Positions 21,644-32,339 are shown, counted from the first letter of the stretch. The stretch is 64,000 nucleotides of DNA from Eubacteriales bacterium (GCA_028694155.1 JAQUTY010000005.1:1-64000); one strand, 5' to 3'. The notes: generated by a model not told the origin, from the sequence alone. Numbers and translations are program-made.

Positions 21644-22648
21644 TTACTCGACCTTCAAAGGTCTGTCCATGAGTTCCTTTATTGAATCAGATGGAACTCT
21701 GTTGTTATATAGTATCTCGTACATACTTTTTACAAGTGGCATTTCGAACCCATATCTCTTTGAGTCCTCATAAATTACCTTGCAACTGTAAATGCCTTCC
21801 ACGGTCTTGTGATTGTTCTTGTAGAAATCTGCAACTCCGTCAGCTTGTCCAATCTCAATGCCGGCTTGATAATTTCTGGAATGTTCCGAAAAGCATGTTA
21901 CCACAAGATCGCCAACGCCCGTCAATCCAAAGAAAGTATTGAGCAATCCACCCTTGGCAGTCCCATATCTTACCATTTCGGCAAGTCCTCTAGTGATGAG
22001 TGCAGCCTTGGCATTGTCTCCGTAGCCACGACCGACCAATATTCCTGATGCAATGGCAATCACATTTTTGAAGGACACTCCGTACTCTGCGCCAATCTCA
22101 TCGGTGCAGACATACAGGCGAATGTACTGATTTGACAGCATCTTCTGCACCTTTTTTGCCACCTGCTCGTCCGTTGATACCGCACAGATTGCTGTCAGCT
22201 TTCGTAGAATTACTTCTTCGGCGTGGCTTGGCCCAATAACGGAGGCGACCGAAATGTCGGGTCTGTCGCCAAAAGCACCTCTGATTGTGTCTGTCATCCT
22301 GCAATTTGTATTTGGATCAAAGCCCTTGCTTGCGTTGATAACAATTACGCCCTGCGGTAAGAATGGTTTGATTTTACTCAACACATCGCTTACAAATAAC
22401 GTTGGAACAGCGATCACTACCGCCTCGCACATATCGAGCGCAGTTTTTGCGTCCTTGGTCGCAACGATGCTCTGGCTTATAGATACATCCGAGAAATACT
22501 TGCTATTTTGATGCCGTTCATTGATATCGCTGATTTCATTGTCGTCAACGCCATACATCATAACCTTATGCCCGTTATCGCATAAAACCTGTGAAAGCCC
22601 TGTCGCCCAGCTTCCTGTTCCCAGTACCGCAATCTTCATGTCAGTCAC
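21644..22648 (-). CDS. gpsA: Glycerol-3-phosphate dehydrogenase
   Basis: AVLGTGSWATGLSQVL, SVIGPSHAEEV, FGLTGVGDLVVTC motifs. Confidence 0.93.
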   Translation of the reverse strand: MTDMKIAVLGTGSWATGLSQVLCDNGHKVMMYGVDDNEISDINERHQNSKYFSDVSISQSIVATKDAKTALDMCEAVVIAVPTLFVSDVLSKIKPFLPQGVIVINASKGFDPNTNCRMTDTIRGAFGDRPDISVASVIGPSHAEEVILRKLTAICAVSTDEQVAKKVQKMLSNQYIRLYVCTDEIGAEYGVSFKNVIAIASGILVGRGYGDNAKAALITRGLAEMVRYGTAKGGLLNTFFGLTGVGDLVVTCFSEHSRNYQAGIEIGQADGVADFYKNNHKTVEGIYSCKVIYEDSKRYGFEMPLVKSMYEILYNNRVPSDSIKELMDRPLKVE

Positions 22649-23660
22649 CGTATCCGTTTGGGTTCATTTTTTGCCAATTATATGCCGAAGCGCACATGTC
22701 ATTTAGATCTCTCTCCGCCTTCCAGCCTAATAGCTCATATGCCTTCTTAGGATCGGCATAGCTCGTAGCGATGTCGCCCGAACGTCGGGGATATATGCGA
22801 TACGGAATATCTATACCGCATGCCGTTTGATACGCCTTTACAACGTCAAGCACGCTGTATCCCTTGCCAGTCCCTAGGTTCACGCATTGACAGCCCTTGT
22901 TAGCGTCAATATACTCCAGTGCTTTTAGGTGCCCCTTTGCAAGATCAACAACATGGATATAATCTCTAACTCCCGTACCGTCTGCAGTATCATAATCATC
23001 TCCAAACACACGCAGATACTCCAACTTTCCTGCCGCAACCTGACAGATATATGGAAGCAGATTATTTGGAATACCGTTTGGATCTTCGCCAATTAGTCCG
23101 CTAAAATGAGCTCCAATGGGGTTGAAATATCGCAGCAGTATAGCTGATGCGTTTGGTGTGGCAACACACCAGTCTTTTATGATTTGCTCGGACATATATT
23201 TTGTCCAACCATATGGATTGGTGCACCATGTGTCCGCCGTCTCATTCATGGGAACAACCTTTGGAACACCGTACACGGTTGCTGATGAGCTGAATACAAT
23301 TCTGTTTACGTTGTGCTTTGCCATACATTTGAGCAACGTAATTGTAGAGTTGAGATTGTTTTGATAGTACATCAAGGGCTTTTCAACACTTTGACCAACT
23401 GCCTTGTATCCTGCAAAATGAATAACAGCATCAATGTCATACATTTCAAATATCCTGTCAAGTTGAGTTTCATCACATACGTTCAGCTTGTGAAAAGAAA
23501 GCTCTTTGCCCGTAATTGATTTTATTCTGTCAACAACGGACTGCTTGCTGTTGCTAAGGTCATCTACACAAATAACACTAATGTTTGATTCAAGCAATTC
23601 CACGCAGGTATGCGAACCTATGAATCCTGCGCCGCCTGTAACCAGTACCGTTTTAACCAT
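22641..23660 (-). CDS. galE: UDP-glucose 4-epimerase
   Basis: VTGGAGFIGSHTCVELL, FSSSATVYG, YGWTKYMSEQI motifs. Confidence 0.93.
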   Translation of the reverse strand: MVKTVLVTGGAGFIGSHTCVELLESNISVICVDDLSNSKQSVVDRIKSITGKELSFHKLNVCDETQLDRIFEMYDIDAVIHFAGYKAVGQSVEKPLMYYQNNLNSTITLLKCMAKHNVNRIVFSSSATVYGVPKVVPMNETADTWCTNPYGWTKYMSEQIIKDWCVATPNASAILLRYFNPIGAHFSGLIGEDPNGIPNNLLPYICQVAAGKLEYLRVFGDDYDTADGTGVRDYIHVVDLAKGHLKALEYIDANKGCQCVNLGTGKGYSVLDVVKAYQTACGIDIPYRIYPRRSGDIATSYADPKKAYELLGWKAERDLNDMCASAYNWQKMNPNGYGD

Positions 23661-23819
23661 TGATGTTGCTCCTTATCACGTTGCTATTTGCAATACTGCC
23701 CATAAATATTTATCATTATATCATATTATCTACATTTTGCAATAACACATAGTTTGCCCACCTCGTATAATTTATCAAAGTAAGCAAACAATAAACATTA
23801 TCAAACAAAGGAGTAACAC

Positions 23820-24368
23820 ATGAAAGCAACGGGCATCGTCAGACACATTGATGAACTGGGGCGAATAGTAATTCCAAAGGAAATACGTCGCACCCTGCGT
23901 ATACGCGAATCGGATCCGTTGGAGATATTCACCGATAGCCAAGGCGGCATCATTCTTAAAAAATATTCTCCAATCGCCGCGCTTAACGATTCTTCTGTAG
24001 AGCTTGTGCAGTCAATTAACAGTGTTTCGGGCTTGACGGCATTTATCTGTGACTGTGAAAAAATGATAGCAGTATGCGGTACGCTCAAAAAGACGTTAAT
24101 CGACAAGGAGCTGACAAAGAAGCTGCGTGAATGGATGCTAACTAAGCTCGCTTTGAACGAAGATGCTTCAACGTACAGCAAAACACCACTGGTTGCTGAT
24201 CAGGATCGAGATTTCTTCAGTCAAAGCATCGTCCCCATCGTTTGGAACGGAAATGCAATCGGAGCCGTTGGCGCAGTCTCTGCCGACAGCACCCTTTCCA
24301 TAGGCGATAGTGAAAAGCTGGTGTTAAAGGCTGTGAGCATCTATCTGTCAAAACAATTACTTGATTAG
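23820..24368 (+). CDS. spoVT: Stage V sporulation protein T (AbrB-type N-domain plus GAF-like C-domain)
   Basis: MKATGIVRHIDELGRIVIPKEIRRTLRIRESDPLEIF. Confidence 0.88.
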   Translation: MKATGIVRHIDELGRIVIPKEIRRTLRIRESDPLEIFTDSQGGIILKKYSPIAALNDSSVELVQSINSVSGLTAFICDCEKMIAVCGTLKKTLIDKELTKKLREWMLTKLALNEDASTYSKTPLVADQDRDFFSQSIVPIVWNGNAIGAVGAVSADSTLSIGDSEKLVLKAVSIYLSKQLLD

Positions 24369-24415
24369 CACAAAAAATATGCTATAATGTTGTAAACATA
24401 CACTTCGGGGGCATT

Positions 24416-25234
24416 ATGGCAGACGGGCACAGAGAAAGGCTAAAACAACAGTTCATTAAAACAGATTATGCGGGTATGAGCGACCACTCCATACTTGAAT
24501 TGTTGCTAACCTATGCCATACCTCGCAGGGAAACCAATTCAATCGCACATGCGTTGATTGCAAGATTTGGCTCGCTGGAAGGCGTTACAAAGGCTTCTGT
24601 GCAGGAGCTGCAGCTTGTTGACGGAGTAGGTGAAAGCACCGCCGTTATGCTTCGTGCTGTATTCATCACGGCACAGAGGCTTCTGATGAATACGTTTTAC
24701 GATAAAAAGGGTCGTGTGCGCCTTCGCACGATGGAGGAATCGAGCAGATATGCGATGGCACTATTCATGGACGATAAGTATGAAACGCTTAGATTAGTCT
24801 GCCTCGATAAGAATTTTTTTGTGATCAACACCATCACGCTTGGCGTTGGCACGCTTGAAAGCGTAACCGTAAATTATCGCAAAATTATTGAGCAGGCTTT
24901 GAACAACGCCGCTTCAAGCATCATTTTGATGCACAATCATCCAATAGGCATTCCTCTGCCCTCGGAGGACGACATTTTAGTGTACAAGGACGTACAGGAT
25001 ATTTGCAAGAGCCTAGGGCTTGACGTTTTGGACTATCTCATCGTGGGTGACTCCTCCGTGCATTGCTGCCGTTCTGACCGTGTTTGCTTCTTCCCGAATT
25101 TAGCATCCTCCTACACCATGGATGCCAGCGACCTTTATGAAAGCATGTCAGTCGAACCATGCAGCAAATACAACGCTCCTCTTGAGCCGTGTCAGTTTCC
25201 CCAAGGCTCGTTTGGCAAGCCTTGCGGAGAATGA
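24416..25234 (+). CDS. radC: RadC-like JAB/MPN domain protein
   Basis: HPIGIPLPSEDDI with IILMHNH metal-binding motif and HhH-like N-terminus. Confidence 0.85.
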   Translation: MADGHRERLKQQFIKTDYAGMSDHSILELLLTYAIPRRETNSIAHALIARFGSLEGVTKASVQELQLVDGVGESTAVMLRAVFITAQRLLMNTFYDKKGRVRLRTMEESSRYAMALFMDDKYETLRLVCLDKNFFVINTITLGVGTLESVTVNYRKIIEQALNNAASSIILMHNHPIGIPLPSEDDILVYKDVQDICKSLGLDVLDYLIVGDSSVHCCRSDRVCFFPNLASSYTMDASDLYESMSVEPCSKYNAPLEPCQFPQGSFGKPCGE

Positions 25235-25251
25235 TGCTTCCCAAGTAATCC

Positions 25252-25410
25252 CTATTCTTTTTTGCATTTGTCTTTTATTGGGCAGCCTTGGCACTTACAT
25301 CCGCACGAACATGTCGTATTTCCCTTCCTTTTATTATACACTCCAACAGCAATGATGATAGCAAAAGCAACAAGCACGAGAGCGGCTACAATAATTGTTG
25401 ATAGGTTCAT
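25252..25410 (-). CDS. FeoB-associated Cys-rich membrane protein
   Basis: 52 aa translated by hand: MNLSTIIVAALVLVAFAIIIAVGVYNKRKGNTTCSCGCKCQGCPIKDKCKKE; overlaps feoB end; below ORF-track cutoff. Confidence 0.75.
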   Translation of the reverse strand: MNLSTIIVAALVLVAFAIIIAVGVYNKRKGNTTCSCGCKCQGCPIKDKCKKE

Positions 25411-27584
25411 CTGTTAATCTCCTTTCCATATTTGTTTTTGCAAAACAGCATGTATGTCATCAGCCCAAGCAGTATGAATGCAGCGGCCGTCCATATCGTA
25501 AAGCCTGCTCCAGAGAAGAACATACCAAGCTGATATAGTATCAGCGATATTGCGTAAGCAAATCCACACATATACCCTATTGCGGCAAACGTCCACTTGG
25601 CACTGTTCATCTCTCGCTTAATGGCACCCATTGCAGCAAAGCACGGCGCGCACAAAAGGTTGAAAACCAGAAATGAATAAGCTGCTAGTCCACTCCCACC
25701 GAAAAACTCGGTGCCGACCAAATCAAGGTTTGATATTGCGCCCTCCATCGCTCCCAACAGATCGGCAGCAGCTTCAGGGTTAGCCGATGCAAACATGCTA
25801 GAGAGCGAGCCGAACACCCCCACAACCTCTTCCTTGGCTACAAGCCCCAGCATGGTTGCAACTGCCGCCTGCCATTTTCCAAATCCCAACGGAGCGAATA
25901 TGAATGCAATTCCTTCGCCAATGGCATTCAATATCGACATTGAATCATCTCCCTCAAATATGTAATGCAGACCAGTCTCAAATGATAGCGAGTTTAGCAA
26001 CCAAATAATGATGCTTGCAACGAATATGACTGTTCCTGCTCGTTTTACAAAGCTCCAGCCTCGCTCCCATGTGGAACGAAGAACATTTGTAATAACCGGT
26101 GCGTGATACTGGGGAAGCTCCATGACAAATGGTGCAGGTTTGCCCGAAAATGGCTTAGTCTTTTTGAGTATAACTCCGGACACGATGACCGCTGCAACTC
26201 CAATGAAGTATGCGGACACCGCTACCCATGCGCTGCCCCCAAACAATGCTCCTGCAATCAATCCAACTATTGGCATTTTTGCGCCACAGGGGATAAAGCA
26301 GGTTGTCATAATCGTCATTTTTCGATCCCTGTCTTGCTCTATGGTACGAGACGCCATAACTCCCGGTACGCCGCAACCCGAAGATATGAGCATTGGAATG
26401 AAGCTCTTGCCCGACAATCCGAACCGTCGGAATATCCTATCCATGATGAACGCAATTCGAGCCATATACCCGATATCCTCCAACATGGCAAGAAAAACAA
26501 ACAGTATCAGCATCTGCGGCACAAACCCTAGCACCGCACCAACACCTCCGATGATTCCGTCTGCAATGAGGCTCACCAACCATGCTGCACAGCCCCAACC
26601 TTCAAGCAGTCCTTCTATCGCAGGAATAATCCATGTTCCAAACAAGGTATCGTTTGTCCAATCAGTAGCATATGCTCCCAAGGTACCGATTGAAATAAAG
26701 TAGACAAGAAACATCACCGCAGCAAAAATCGGAAGCGCAAGCCAGCGATTTGTTACAATTCGATCTATCTTGTCCGAAGCAGAGAGACTGTGCTTGGTGG
26801 CTTTCTTTCTTACTGCCTTATCTACAACCGTGCTTATGTAGCCGTATCGTTGGTTTGTAATGATGCTCTCCGAGTCATCATCCATGTCTATTTGGCAGTC
26901 TTCTATGCACTGTTCTATCTCATCTTGCAACCCATCTTTTAGCTTGAGTTCTTCAAGCACCTTTTCATCACGCTCAAACACCTTAATTGCATACCAGCGA
27001 AGGACATGGGCATCAACCATTTCCATAAGTAATTTTTCAATATGTGCTATTGCATTTCCAACAGAGTCTACGAAAATATTCGGACGATCTTCTATAATGC
27101 CACGATTGGCTGCCTCTATCGCCCTGTCAACAGCGTTCATATCTCCCTCGCCTTTTAAGGCAGACATTTCAACGAACTGACAGCCCATAGCATCAGACAG
27201 AATTGCAAGGTAAATGCAATCTCCTCTCTTATTAACTACGTCCATCATATTGATTGCCGTTACAACCGGCAAGCCAAGCTCCAATAGCTGCGAAGTGAGA
27301 TACAAGTTGCGCTCGATATTTGTTCCATCAATTATATTGAGTATTGCATCGGGTCGTTCTTTTACCAAGTAGTTGCGTGTAACCACTTCCTCAAGTGTAT
27401 AGGGTGAAAGCGAATAGATTCCGGGTAAATCCTGAACAATAACGTCTTTGTGTCCCTTGAGCTTGCCTTCCTTCTTTTCAACAGTCACCCCCGGCCAATT
27501 GCCTACATACTGATTACTACCCGTCAATGTGTTAAAAAGCGTTGTCTTTCCGCAGTTCGGGTTTCCCGCAAGTGCAATTATCAT
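25407..27584 (-). CDS. feoB: Ferrous iron transporter B
   Basis: ALAGNPNCGKTTLFNTLTG, NWPGVTVEKKEG, DLPGIYSL; polytopic C-terminus. Confidence 0.95.
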   Translation of the reverse strand: MIIALAGNPNCGKTTLFNTLTGSNQYVGNWPGVTVEKKEGKLKGHKDVIVQDLPGIYSLSPYTLEEVVTRNYLVKERPDAILNIIDGTNIERNLYLTSQLLELGLPVVTAINMMDVVNKRGDCIYLAILSDAMGCQFVEMSALKGEGDMNAVDRAIEAANRGIIEDRPNIFVDSVGNAIAHIEKLLMEMVDAHVLRWYAIKVFERDEKVLEELKLKDGLQDEIEQCIEDCQIDMDDDSESIITNQRYGYISTVVDKAVRKKATKHSLSASDKIDRIVTNRWLALPIFAAVMFLVYFISIGTLGAYATDWTNDTLFGTWIIPAIEGLLEGWGCAAWLVSLIADGIIGGVGAVLGFVPQMLILFVFLAMLEDIGYMARIAFIMDRIFRRFGLSGKSFIPMLISSGCGVPGVMASRTIEQDRDRKMTIMTTCFIPCGAKMPIVGLIAGALFGGSAWVAVSAYFIGVAAVIVSGVILKKTKPFSGKPAPFVMELPQYHAPVITNVLRSTWERGWSFVKRAGTVIFVASIIIWLLNSLSFETGLHYIFEGDDSMSILNAIGEGIAFIFAPLGFGKWQAAVATMLGLVAKEEVVGVFGSLSSMFASANPEAAADLLGAMEGAISNLDLVGTEFFGGSGLAAYSFLVFNLLCAPCFAAMGAIKREMNSAKWTFAAIGYMCGFAYAISLILYQLGMFFSGAGFTIWTAAAFILLGLMTYMLFCKNKYGKEINR

Positions 27585-27598
27585 AAATGTTCCTTTCT

Positions 27599-27614
27599 GT
27601 TAGAGGTATCTAAC
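27599..27614. promoter_or_regulatory. Operator-like palindrome GTTAGA-GGTA-TCTAAC between feoB and feoA
   Basis: Same TTAGA-N4-TCTAA architecture as 28122-28143. Confidence 0.5.
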
Positions 27615-27630
27615 CAATAAGCTAAAAAAA

Positions 27631-27852
27631 TTATTCGACTTCTATTAGTGCCGCATCTGCTTTTCGGATTGACAACTCATATCCGCGCACGTTCAGCTCC
27701 ATAGGATCACCCAGCGGAGCGACCTTTCGAACCAAAATTTCAACGCCTTTTGTTATTCCCATGTCCATAATTCGCCTTTTTACTGCGCCCTGACAGTAAA
27801 GCTTAGCGACACGACATTGCTCGCCCACATTAACATCCTTTAGTACTTTCAT
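27631..27852 (-). CDS. feoA: FeoA-domain protein
   Basis: Small SH3-like ORF: MDMGITKGVEILVRKVAPLGDPMELNVRGYELSIRKADA. Confidence 0.88.
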   Translation of the reverse strand: MKVLKDVNVGEQCRVAKLYCQGAVKRRIMDMGITKGVEILVRKVAPLGDPMELNVRGYELSIRKADAALIEVE

Positions 27853-27868
27853 TCTTATGTTACCCTCC

Positions 27869-28078
27869 CTATATCATTATCCGATTTGCCATAGTACTGT
27901 CCAAGGCAATTCTGCTGTCTTTTACCTGTAAAACTAAATTCCCGGCAAATTTTGATACGACTTTTACTGTTCCGTTCACAACGAATCCGAGTTCGGCTAA
28001 ATGCAGCCTAATCTCATCCTTCCCTGTTATCCTGCGTATTGTTACTGTATCTCCCATCTGCGCCATCGTCAAAGGCAT
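27869..28078 (-). CDS. FeoA-domain protein, second copy
   Basis: LAELGFVVNGTVKVVSKFAGNLVLQVKDSRIALD. Confidence 0.85.
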   Translation of the reverse strand: MPLTMAQMGDTVTIRRITGKDEIRLHLAELGFVVNGTVKVVSKFAGNLVLQVKDSRIALDSTMANRIMI

Positions 28079-28121
28079 ATGCTCTACCTCCCTTTTGTTG
28101 TTTTTGATGCTTAAATATTTT

Positions 28122-28143
28122 GTAGTTAGAGTAATCTAACTAC
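28122..28143. promoter_or_regulatory. Operator palindrome GTAGTTAGA-GTAA-TCTAACTAC upstream of feo genes
   Basis: Perfect 9-bp arms. Confidence 0.65.
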
Positions 28144-28204
28144 ATACAGTTTAAGATCTCTAACTGCATATGTCAAGCACTAAATATTATTCTTGAAAAA
28201 TAAG

Positions 28205-28223
28205 TTCGGTTATGCTAACCTAA
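28205..28223. promoter_or_regulatory. DtxR/IdeR-box-like 19-mer TTCGGTTATGCTAACCTAA
   Basis: Matches remembered consensus TTAGGTTAGSCTAACCTAA at 17 of 19 positions. Confidence 0.65.
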
Positions 28224-28253
28224 TATACATAAATATAGAATAGGTGAAATCTG

Positions 28254-28619
28254 ATGAAAACAAACAAATCGTCCGAGGACTATCTTGAGGCTATGCTTAT
28301 GCTCAAGGAACGGCATGGGTTCGTTCGCTCAGTTGATGTTGCGGATCTTCTTGGCGTAACAAAGCCCTCCGTGAGCTATGCAACAAAGCACCTGCGTGAC
28401 GGGGGCTATATCACTATGGACAGCGATAGTCTCATTTCGCTTACTCCTTCAGGAATGGACATAGCCCAGCGCATATATACCCGTCACAAAGCTCTGACCG
28501 ATTTTTTAGTGCTTCTTGGCGTCAGCAGGCAAACAGCACTTGAGGACGCATGCAAAATTGAGCACGATATCAGCGATGAAACGTTCGCTGCCATCTGCAA
28601 GCATGCAAACATGCACTAG
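28254..28619 (+). CDS. DtxR/MntR-family metal-dependent regulator
   Basis: SSEDYLEAMLMLKERHGFVRSVDVADLLGVTKPSVSYATKHL and CKIEHDIS. Confidence 0.88.
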   Translation: MKTNKSSEDYLEAMLMLKERHGFVRSVDVADLLGVTKPSVSYATKHLRDGGYITMDSDSLISLTPSGMDIAQRIYTRHKALTDFLVLLGVSRQTALEDACKIEHDISDETFAAICKHANMH

Positions 28620-30274
28620 CCTTTTGGAAAGTCGATGGTGATTGACGTTCCTACTCCAAGGGTGCTGCTAAGAGATATTGTGGCATCGTGAAGTCTTGCT
28701 ACATGCTTTACAATAGAAAGTCCCAGTCCTGTTCCGCCAATCTCCTTGGAATGTGACTTATCCACCCGATAGAATCTTTCAAATACCCTCTTTTGCGACT
28801 CAAGCGGTATGCCTATCCCCGTATCGGCAACGGTAATAGCGGTGCTCTCCTTACTGTCAGTAATCGTAATGTCAACGGTGCCTCCATCACGGTTATACTT
28901 TATTGCATTGTCGCAAAGATTAAACACAAGCTCAAAAATTAGCGGCCTAATCCCCAGCATCTGCCCCTCATCGCCCAAAACATTTACGCTAACGTGCTTT
29001 GCATCTGCCCCCTGTTTTAAGCGTTCCGCAACGTCAAGAGCTATGTCGCCAAGACACAAGTCAGTATGCGGTGCATCACCCTCTCCCTCATCGAGCTTTG
29101 ACAGTCCGATTATGTCGTCAACTAGAGTTATCATTCGTTGCGATTCAGTAAATATTCGGTCAATAAAGCGTGGCATATCCTCAGGTTCAACTATTCCGTT
29201 TTTGAGTATTTCCGCAGAGCCGGATATGGTGTGAAGCGGTGTCTTTAGCTCATGCGATACATTGGCGGTGAACTCCCTGCGCATCTGTTCTGCGTTCATT
29301 CTATCCGTTACATCAAAGAACATAAGCACTACTCCCTGTGCGCCGCTTACTCCCTGCACAGTGCTTGCGCTTATCTGATATTCACGAGTTTTGAAGCACT
29401 CAATACACTCGGCTTTCTCTCCCCTTGCTGCCCTCTCCAGCAGACCCAATACATTTACATTTCTGCAAATAGTAATAAAATCATTTCCGTTACAGTCTTC
29501 ATGGGCATCTAGTATCTTTGCCGCACTCCTGTTTACTCCCAAAATGGTGTTATTACTCCCAAGCAGTACAATTCCCTCGTTCATATTTCCCACAACTGCG
29601 TCCCATTCTTCCTTTCTGCGGCGCAGTTGCCTAAGTTGAGACTCAATCTGCCTATGTTGACGTTCAACCCTGCCCAGCAGCGGAGACAGTTCCTCATAGG
29701 CGTCGTTCTCCAGCGGCTTATCCAAGTCCAGTTCGTTTAGCGGTTTTACAATGTGCTTTGCAAGTCGTGACGCTAAAATAGCTGACAGCACCAACGCAAT
29801 TATAAGTATGATTACAACGGGATAAGTCATTCCCATCACAAGAGATAGAACGCTTGCCTGTGAGGTTGCAAGTCGCAAAACGCTTCCATCGGACAGCTTT
29901 TGTGCGTGATACAACATTCGCTCGGTTAGAGTTGAAGAATTTCGTGATGCAGAGCCGCTGCCTGTCTTTACCGCTTCTATGAACTCCTCACGCTCTGAAT
30001 GGTTCTCCATGGTCGAAGCATCGGATTGTGTATCAAACAGAACCGTGCCATCGGCGGCTATCAGCGTAATTCTTGCCTCGTTTGCGTCAAGATTATCAAA
30101 GTAACTCATTCCCTCGTTTTCAACAGCCTGTGCGACAAGTTTTGTTTGAGTTGAAAGCTGTGACTCGGAATAGTTGAAAAAGTAATCTGTCAGCACCGCA
30201 AAAAAGGATACGAAGCCTGCAAACAGCACTATGGCTGCAACCAACAAAATTGAATTAAGTATTCGTCTTGTCAT
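28616..30274 (-). CDS. phoR: PhoR-like sensor histidine kinase
   Basis: FTANVSHELKTPLHTISGSAEIL H-box, GTGLGLSIVKHVA. Confidence 0.87.
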   Translation of the reverse strand: MTRRILNSILLVAAIVLFAGFVSFFAVLTDYFFNYSESQLSTQTKLVAQAVENEGMSYFDNLDANEARITLIAADGTVLFDTQSDASTMENHSEREEFIEAVKTGSGSASRNSSTLTERMLYHAQKLSDGSVLRLATSQASVLSLVMGMTYPVVIILIIALVLSAILASRLAKHIVKPLNELDLDKPLENDAYEELSPLLGRVERQHRQIESQLRQLRRRKEEWDAVVGNMNEGIVLLGSNNTILGVNRSAAKILDAHEDCNGNDFITICRNVNVLGLLERAARGEKAECIECFKTREYQISASTVQGVSGAQGVVLMFFDVTDRMNAEQMRREFTANVSHELKTPLHTISGSAEILKNGIVEPEDMPRFIDRIFTESQRMITLVDDIIGLSKLDEGEGDAPHTDLCLGDIALDVAERLKQGADAKHVSVNVLGDEGQMLGIRPLIFELVFNLCDNAIKYNRDGGTVDITITDSKESTAITVADTGIGIPLESQKRVFERFYRVDKSHSKEIGGTGLGLSIVKHVARLHDATISLSSTLGVGTSITIDFPKG

Positions 30275-30948
30275 AACTGGGTATCCTCCAACCTATAACC
30301 AACCCCACGAACCGTGCTTATGTATTCACCGCATTTTCCAAGCTTTGCACGAAGAGTGCGAATATGAACATCCACCGTGCGTGTTTCGCCATCATAGTCA
30401 ATCCCCCAAATAGCCGACAGCAGATTATCTCTTGTAAATACCCTTCCCATGTTCCTTGCAAGCAGCAGCAACAGCTCATATTCCTTTAGCGTGAGCATCA
30501 CACGCATACCGTCAGACAAAACGGAATGCTCGGAATCATTTATAACGAGCTTACCAATCCTTAGCTCATGCGTTTGCACGGGTTTTCTTGTTCTGCGCAG
30601 AACTGCACGAACTCTTGAGGTCATTTCCATCATTCCAAAGGGTTTTGCCAAATAATCATCTGCGCCCAGATCTAGTCCTGTTATCTTATCAAACTCCGTG
30701 CCCTTCGCCGTTGCCATAATCACGGGTATGTCCTGCGTTGACGCACCTGCCCTAAGCCGCTTGAGTATCTGTATTCCGTCCTCGCCCGGAAGCATTATAT
30801 CGAGAATCACAAGCTCAGGAATCTCATTTTTCAAAGCATCCCAAAAGCCCTCTGCATCGGCGAATCCCCTTGACGGAAATCCCGTGGAGCCCAATGTGTA
30901 GGTCATCATGTCTCGAATACCTGCATCGTCCTCAACAATGTAGATCAT
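30271..30948 (-). CDS. phoB: PhoB/PhoP-like response regulator
   Basis: MIYIVEDD receiver, winged helix LTLKEYELLLLLARN...RTVDVHIRTLRAKLG. Confidence 0.87.
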   Translation of the reverse strand: MIYIVEDDAGIRDMMTYTLGSTGFPSRGFADAEGFWDALKNEIPELVILDIMLPGEDGIQILKRLRAGASTQDIPVIMATAKGTEFDKITGLDLGADDYLAKPFGMMEMTSRVRAVLRRTRKPVQTHELRIGKLVINDSEHSVLSDGMRVMLTLKEYELLLLLARNMGRVFTRDNLLSAIWGIDYDGETRTVDVHIRTLRAKLGKCGEYISTVRGVGYRLEDTQL

Positions 30949-31583
30949 CACTCTTTCCTCCCTGTTACTGAATACAGTACCCACTCTGCAATATTGGTGG
31001 CGTGGTCGCCTATACGCTCAAAATACTTTGCAATCATTAACAGGTCGAGCGCATACTCCGGCTCGCCGCCCTTTTTGAATCGCTCCGCCAACGCATCCTT
31101 CACCTTGTCGAAAAGACCGTCAACCACGTCGTCATAGTTAATAGTGTCCCTTGCAAGCTTTACATCACGCCCCACAAAGGCATCAACGCTCTCTGTTACC
31201 ATCTTCTTAACAGCCCTTGACATCTCTGCAATATGCAGCGTTTCATCGGAAGCGGCAATCTTCGCCGTTGCGACTATCTCTGCAATATCGGCCGACTGAT
31301 CGCCAATACGTTCCATGTCAGTTATCATCTTTAGTGCCGATGAAATTGTTCTTAGATCGTGTGCTACAGGTTGTTGCTGCAAAAGCAGTTTCATGCAAAG
31401 TGTCTCAATATCTCTTTCCTTCTGATCTATCTCGGCATCGTATTGCGCAGCCCTATTTGCAAGCTCAATATCTCCGTCCATGAGGGCTTGCGCCGACATG
31501 GAAATTGCATTCTCACACATCGAGCCCATTGTAATAAGCTCGGTGTTAAGCTCATTTAGCTGTTCATCAAATCTGCTTCTCAT
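30948..31583 (-). CDS. phoU: Phosphate-signalling protein PhoU
   Basis: RSRFDEQLNELNTELITMG and ADIAEI / ERIGDHATNIAEWV repeats. Confidence 0.93.
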   Translation of the reverse strand: MRSRFDEQLNELNTELITMGSMCENAISMSAQALMDGDIELANRAAQYDAEIDQKERDIETLCMKLLLQQQPVAHDLRTISSALKMITDMERIGDQSADIAEIVATAKIAASDETLHIAEMSRAVKKMVTESVDAFVGRDVKLARDTINYDDVVDGLFDKVKDALAERFKKGGEPEYALDLLMIAKYFERIGDHATNIAEWVLYSVTGRKE

Positions 31584-32339
31584 CTATCCGAACCTCCCAG
31601 TAATGTAGTCCTCGGTGCGCTTATCAACCGGTTCTGAGAACACCTTTTCAGTGTCGCCATGCTCGACCAGTTCGCCAAGGAGAAAGAACGCCGTGTAATC
31701 CGATATGCGAACCGCTTGCTGCATATTGTGCGTAACTATGATAATAGTATATCGTGATTTCAGCTCACAAGCAAGCTCCTCAATTTTTAGTGTGGAAATT
31801 GGATCAAGCGCACTAGTGGGTTCGTCCATCAGCAGCACATCCGGCTTGACCGCAAGTGCTCTTGCAATGCACAATCGCTGCTGCTGTCCTCCAGATAGTC
31901 CCAGTGCGGACTTCTTCAATCTGTCCTTCACCTCGTCCCAGATGGCGGCATCACGAAGCGAGCTTTCAACTATATCATCTAGCTTAGCTCTTACCTTTAC
32001 ACCATGTGTGCGTGGTCCATAGGCGACATTGTCATAGATGCTCATAGGAAAAGGATTCGGTTTTTGGAAAACCATTCCTATCTCACGTCTTAGTTCGCTT
32101 ACATCCACACTTTTTGAATATATGTCCTCGTCCTTATACTTAACCTGTCCCGCCACCTTAACAATAGGAATTAAATCGTTCATGCGGTTCAATGTTTTCA
32201 AAAATGTAGACTTGCCACACCCAGATGGCCCTATCAGTGCCGTTATGCTGTTGTTTGCAATATCCATATTGACGTTTTTCAACGCCTGCGTATCCCCATA
32301 CCAGAGACATAAATCTCTAACGGTGATAATGTTGCTCAT
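31584..32339 (-). CDS. pstB: Phosphate ABC transporter ATPase
   Basis: [38 protein letters not shown]. Confidence 0.95.
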   Translation of the reverse strand: MSNIITVRDLCLWYGDTQALKNVNMDIANNSITALIGPSGCGKSTFLKTLNRMNDLIPIVKVAGQVKYKDEDIYSKSVDVSELRREIGMVFQKPNPFPMSIYDNVAYGPRTHGVKVRAKLDDIVESSLRDAAIWDEVKDRLKKSALGLSGGQQQRLCIARALAVKPDVLLMDEPTSALDPISTLKIEELACELKSRYTIIIVTHNMQQAVRISDYTAFFLLGELVEHGDTEKVFSEPVDKRTEDYITGRFG

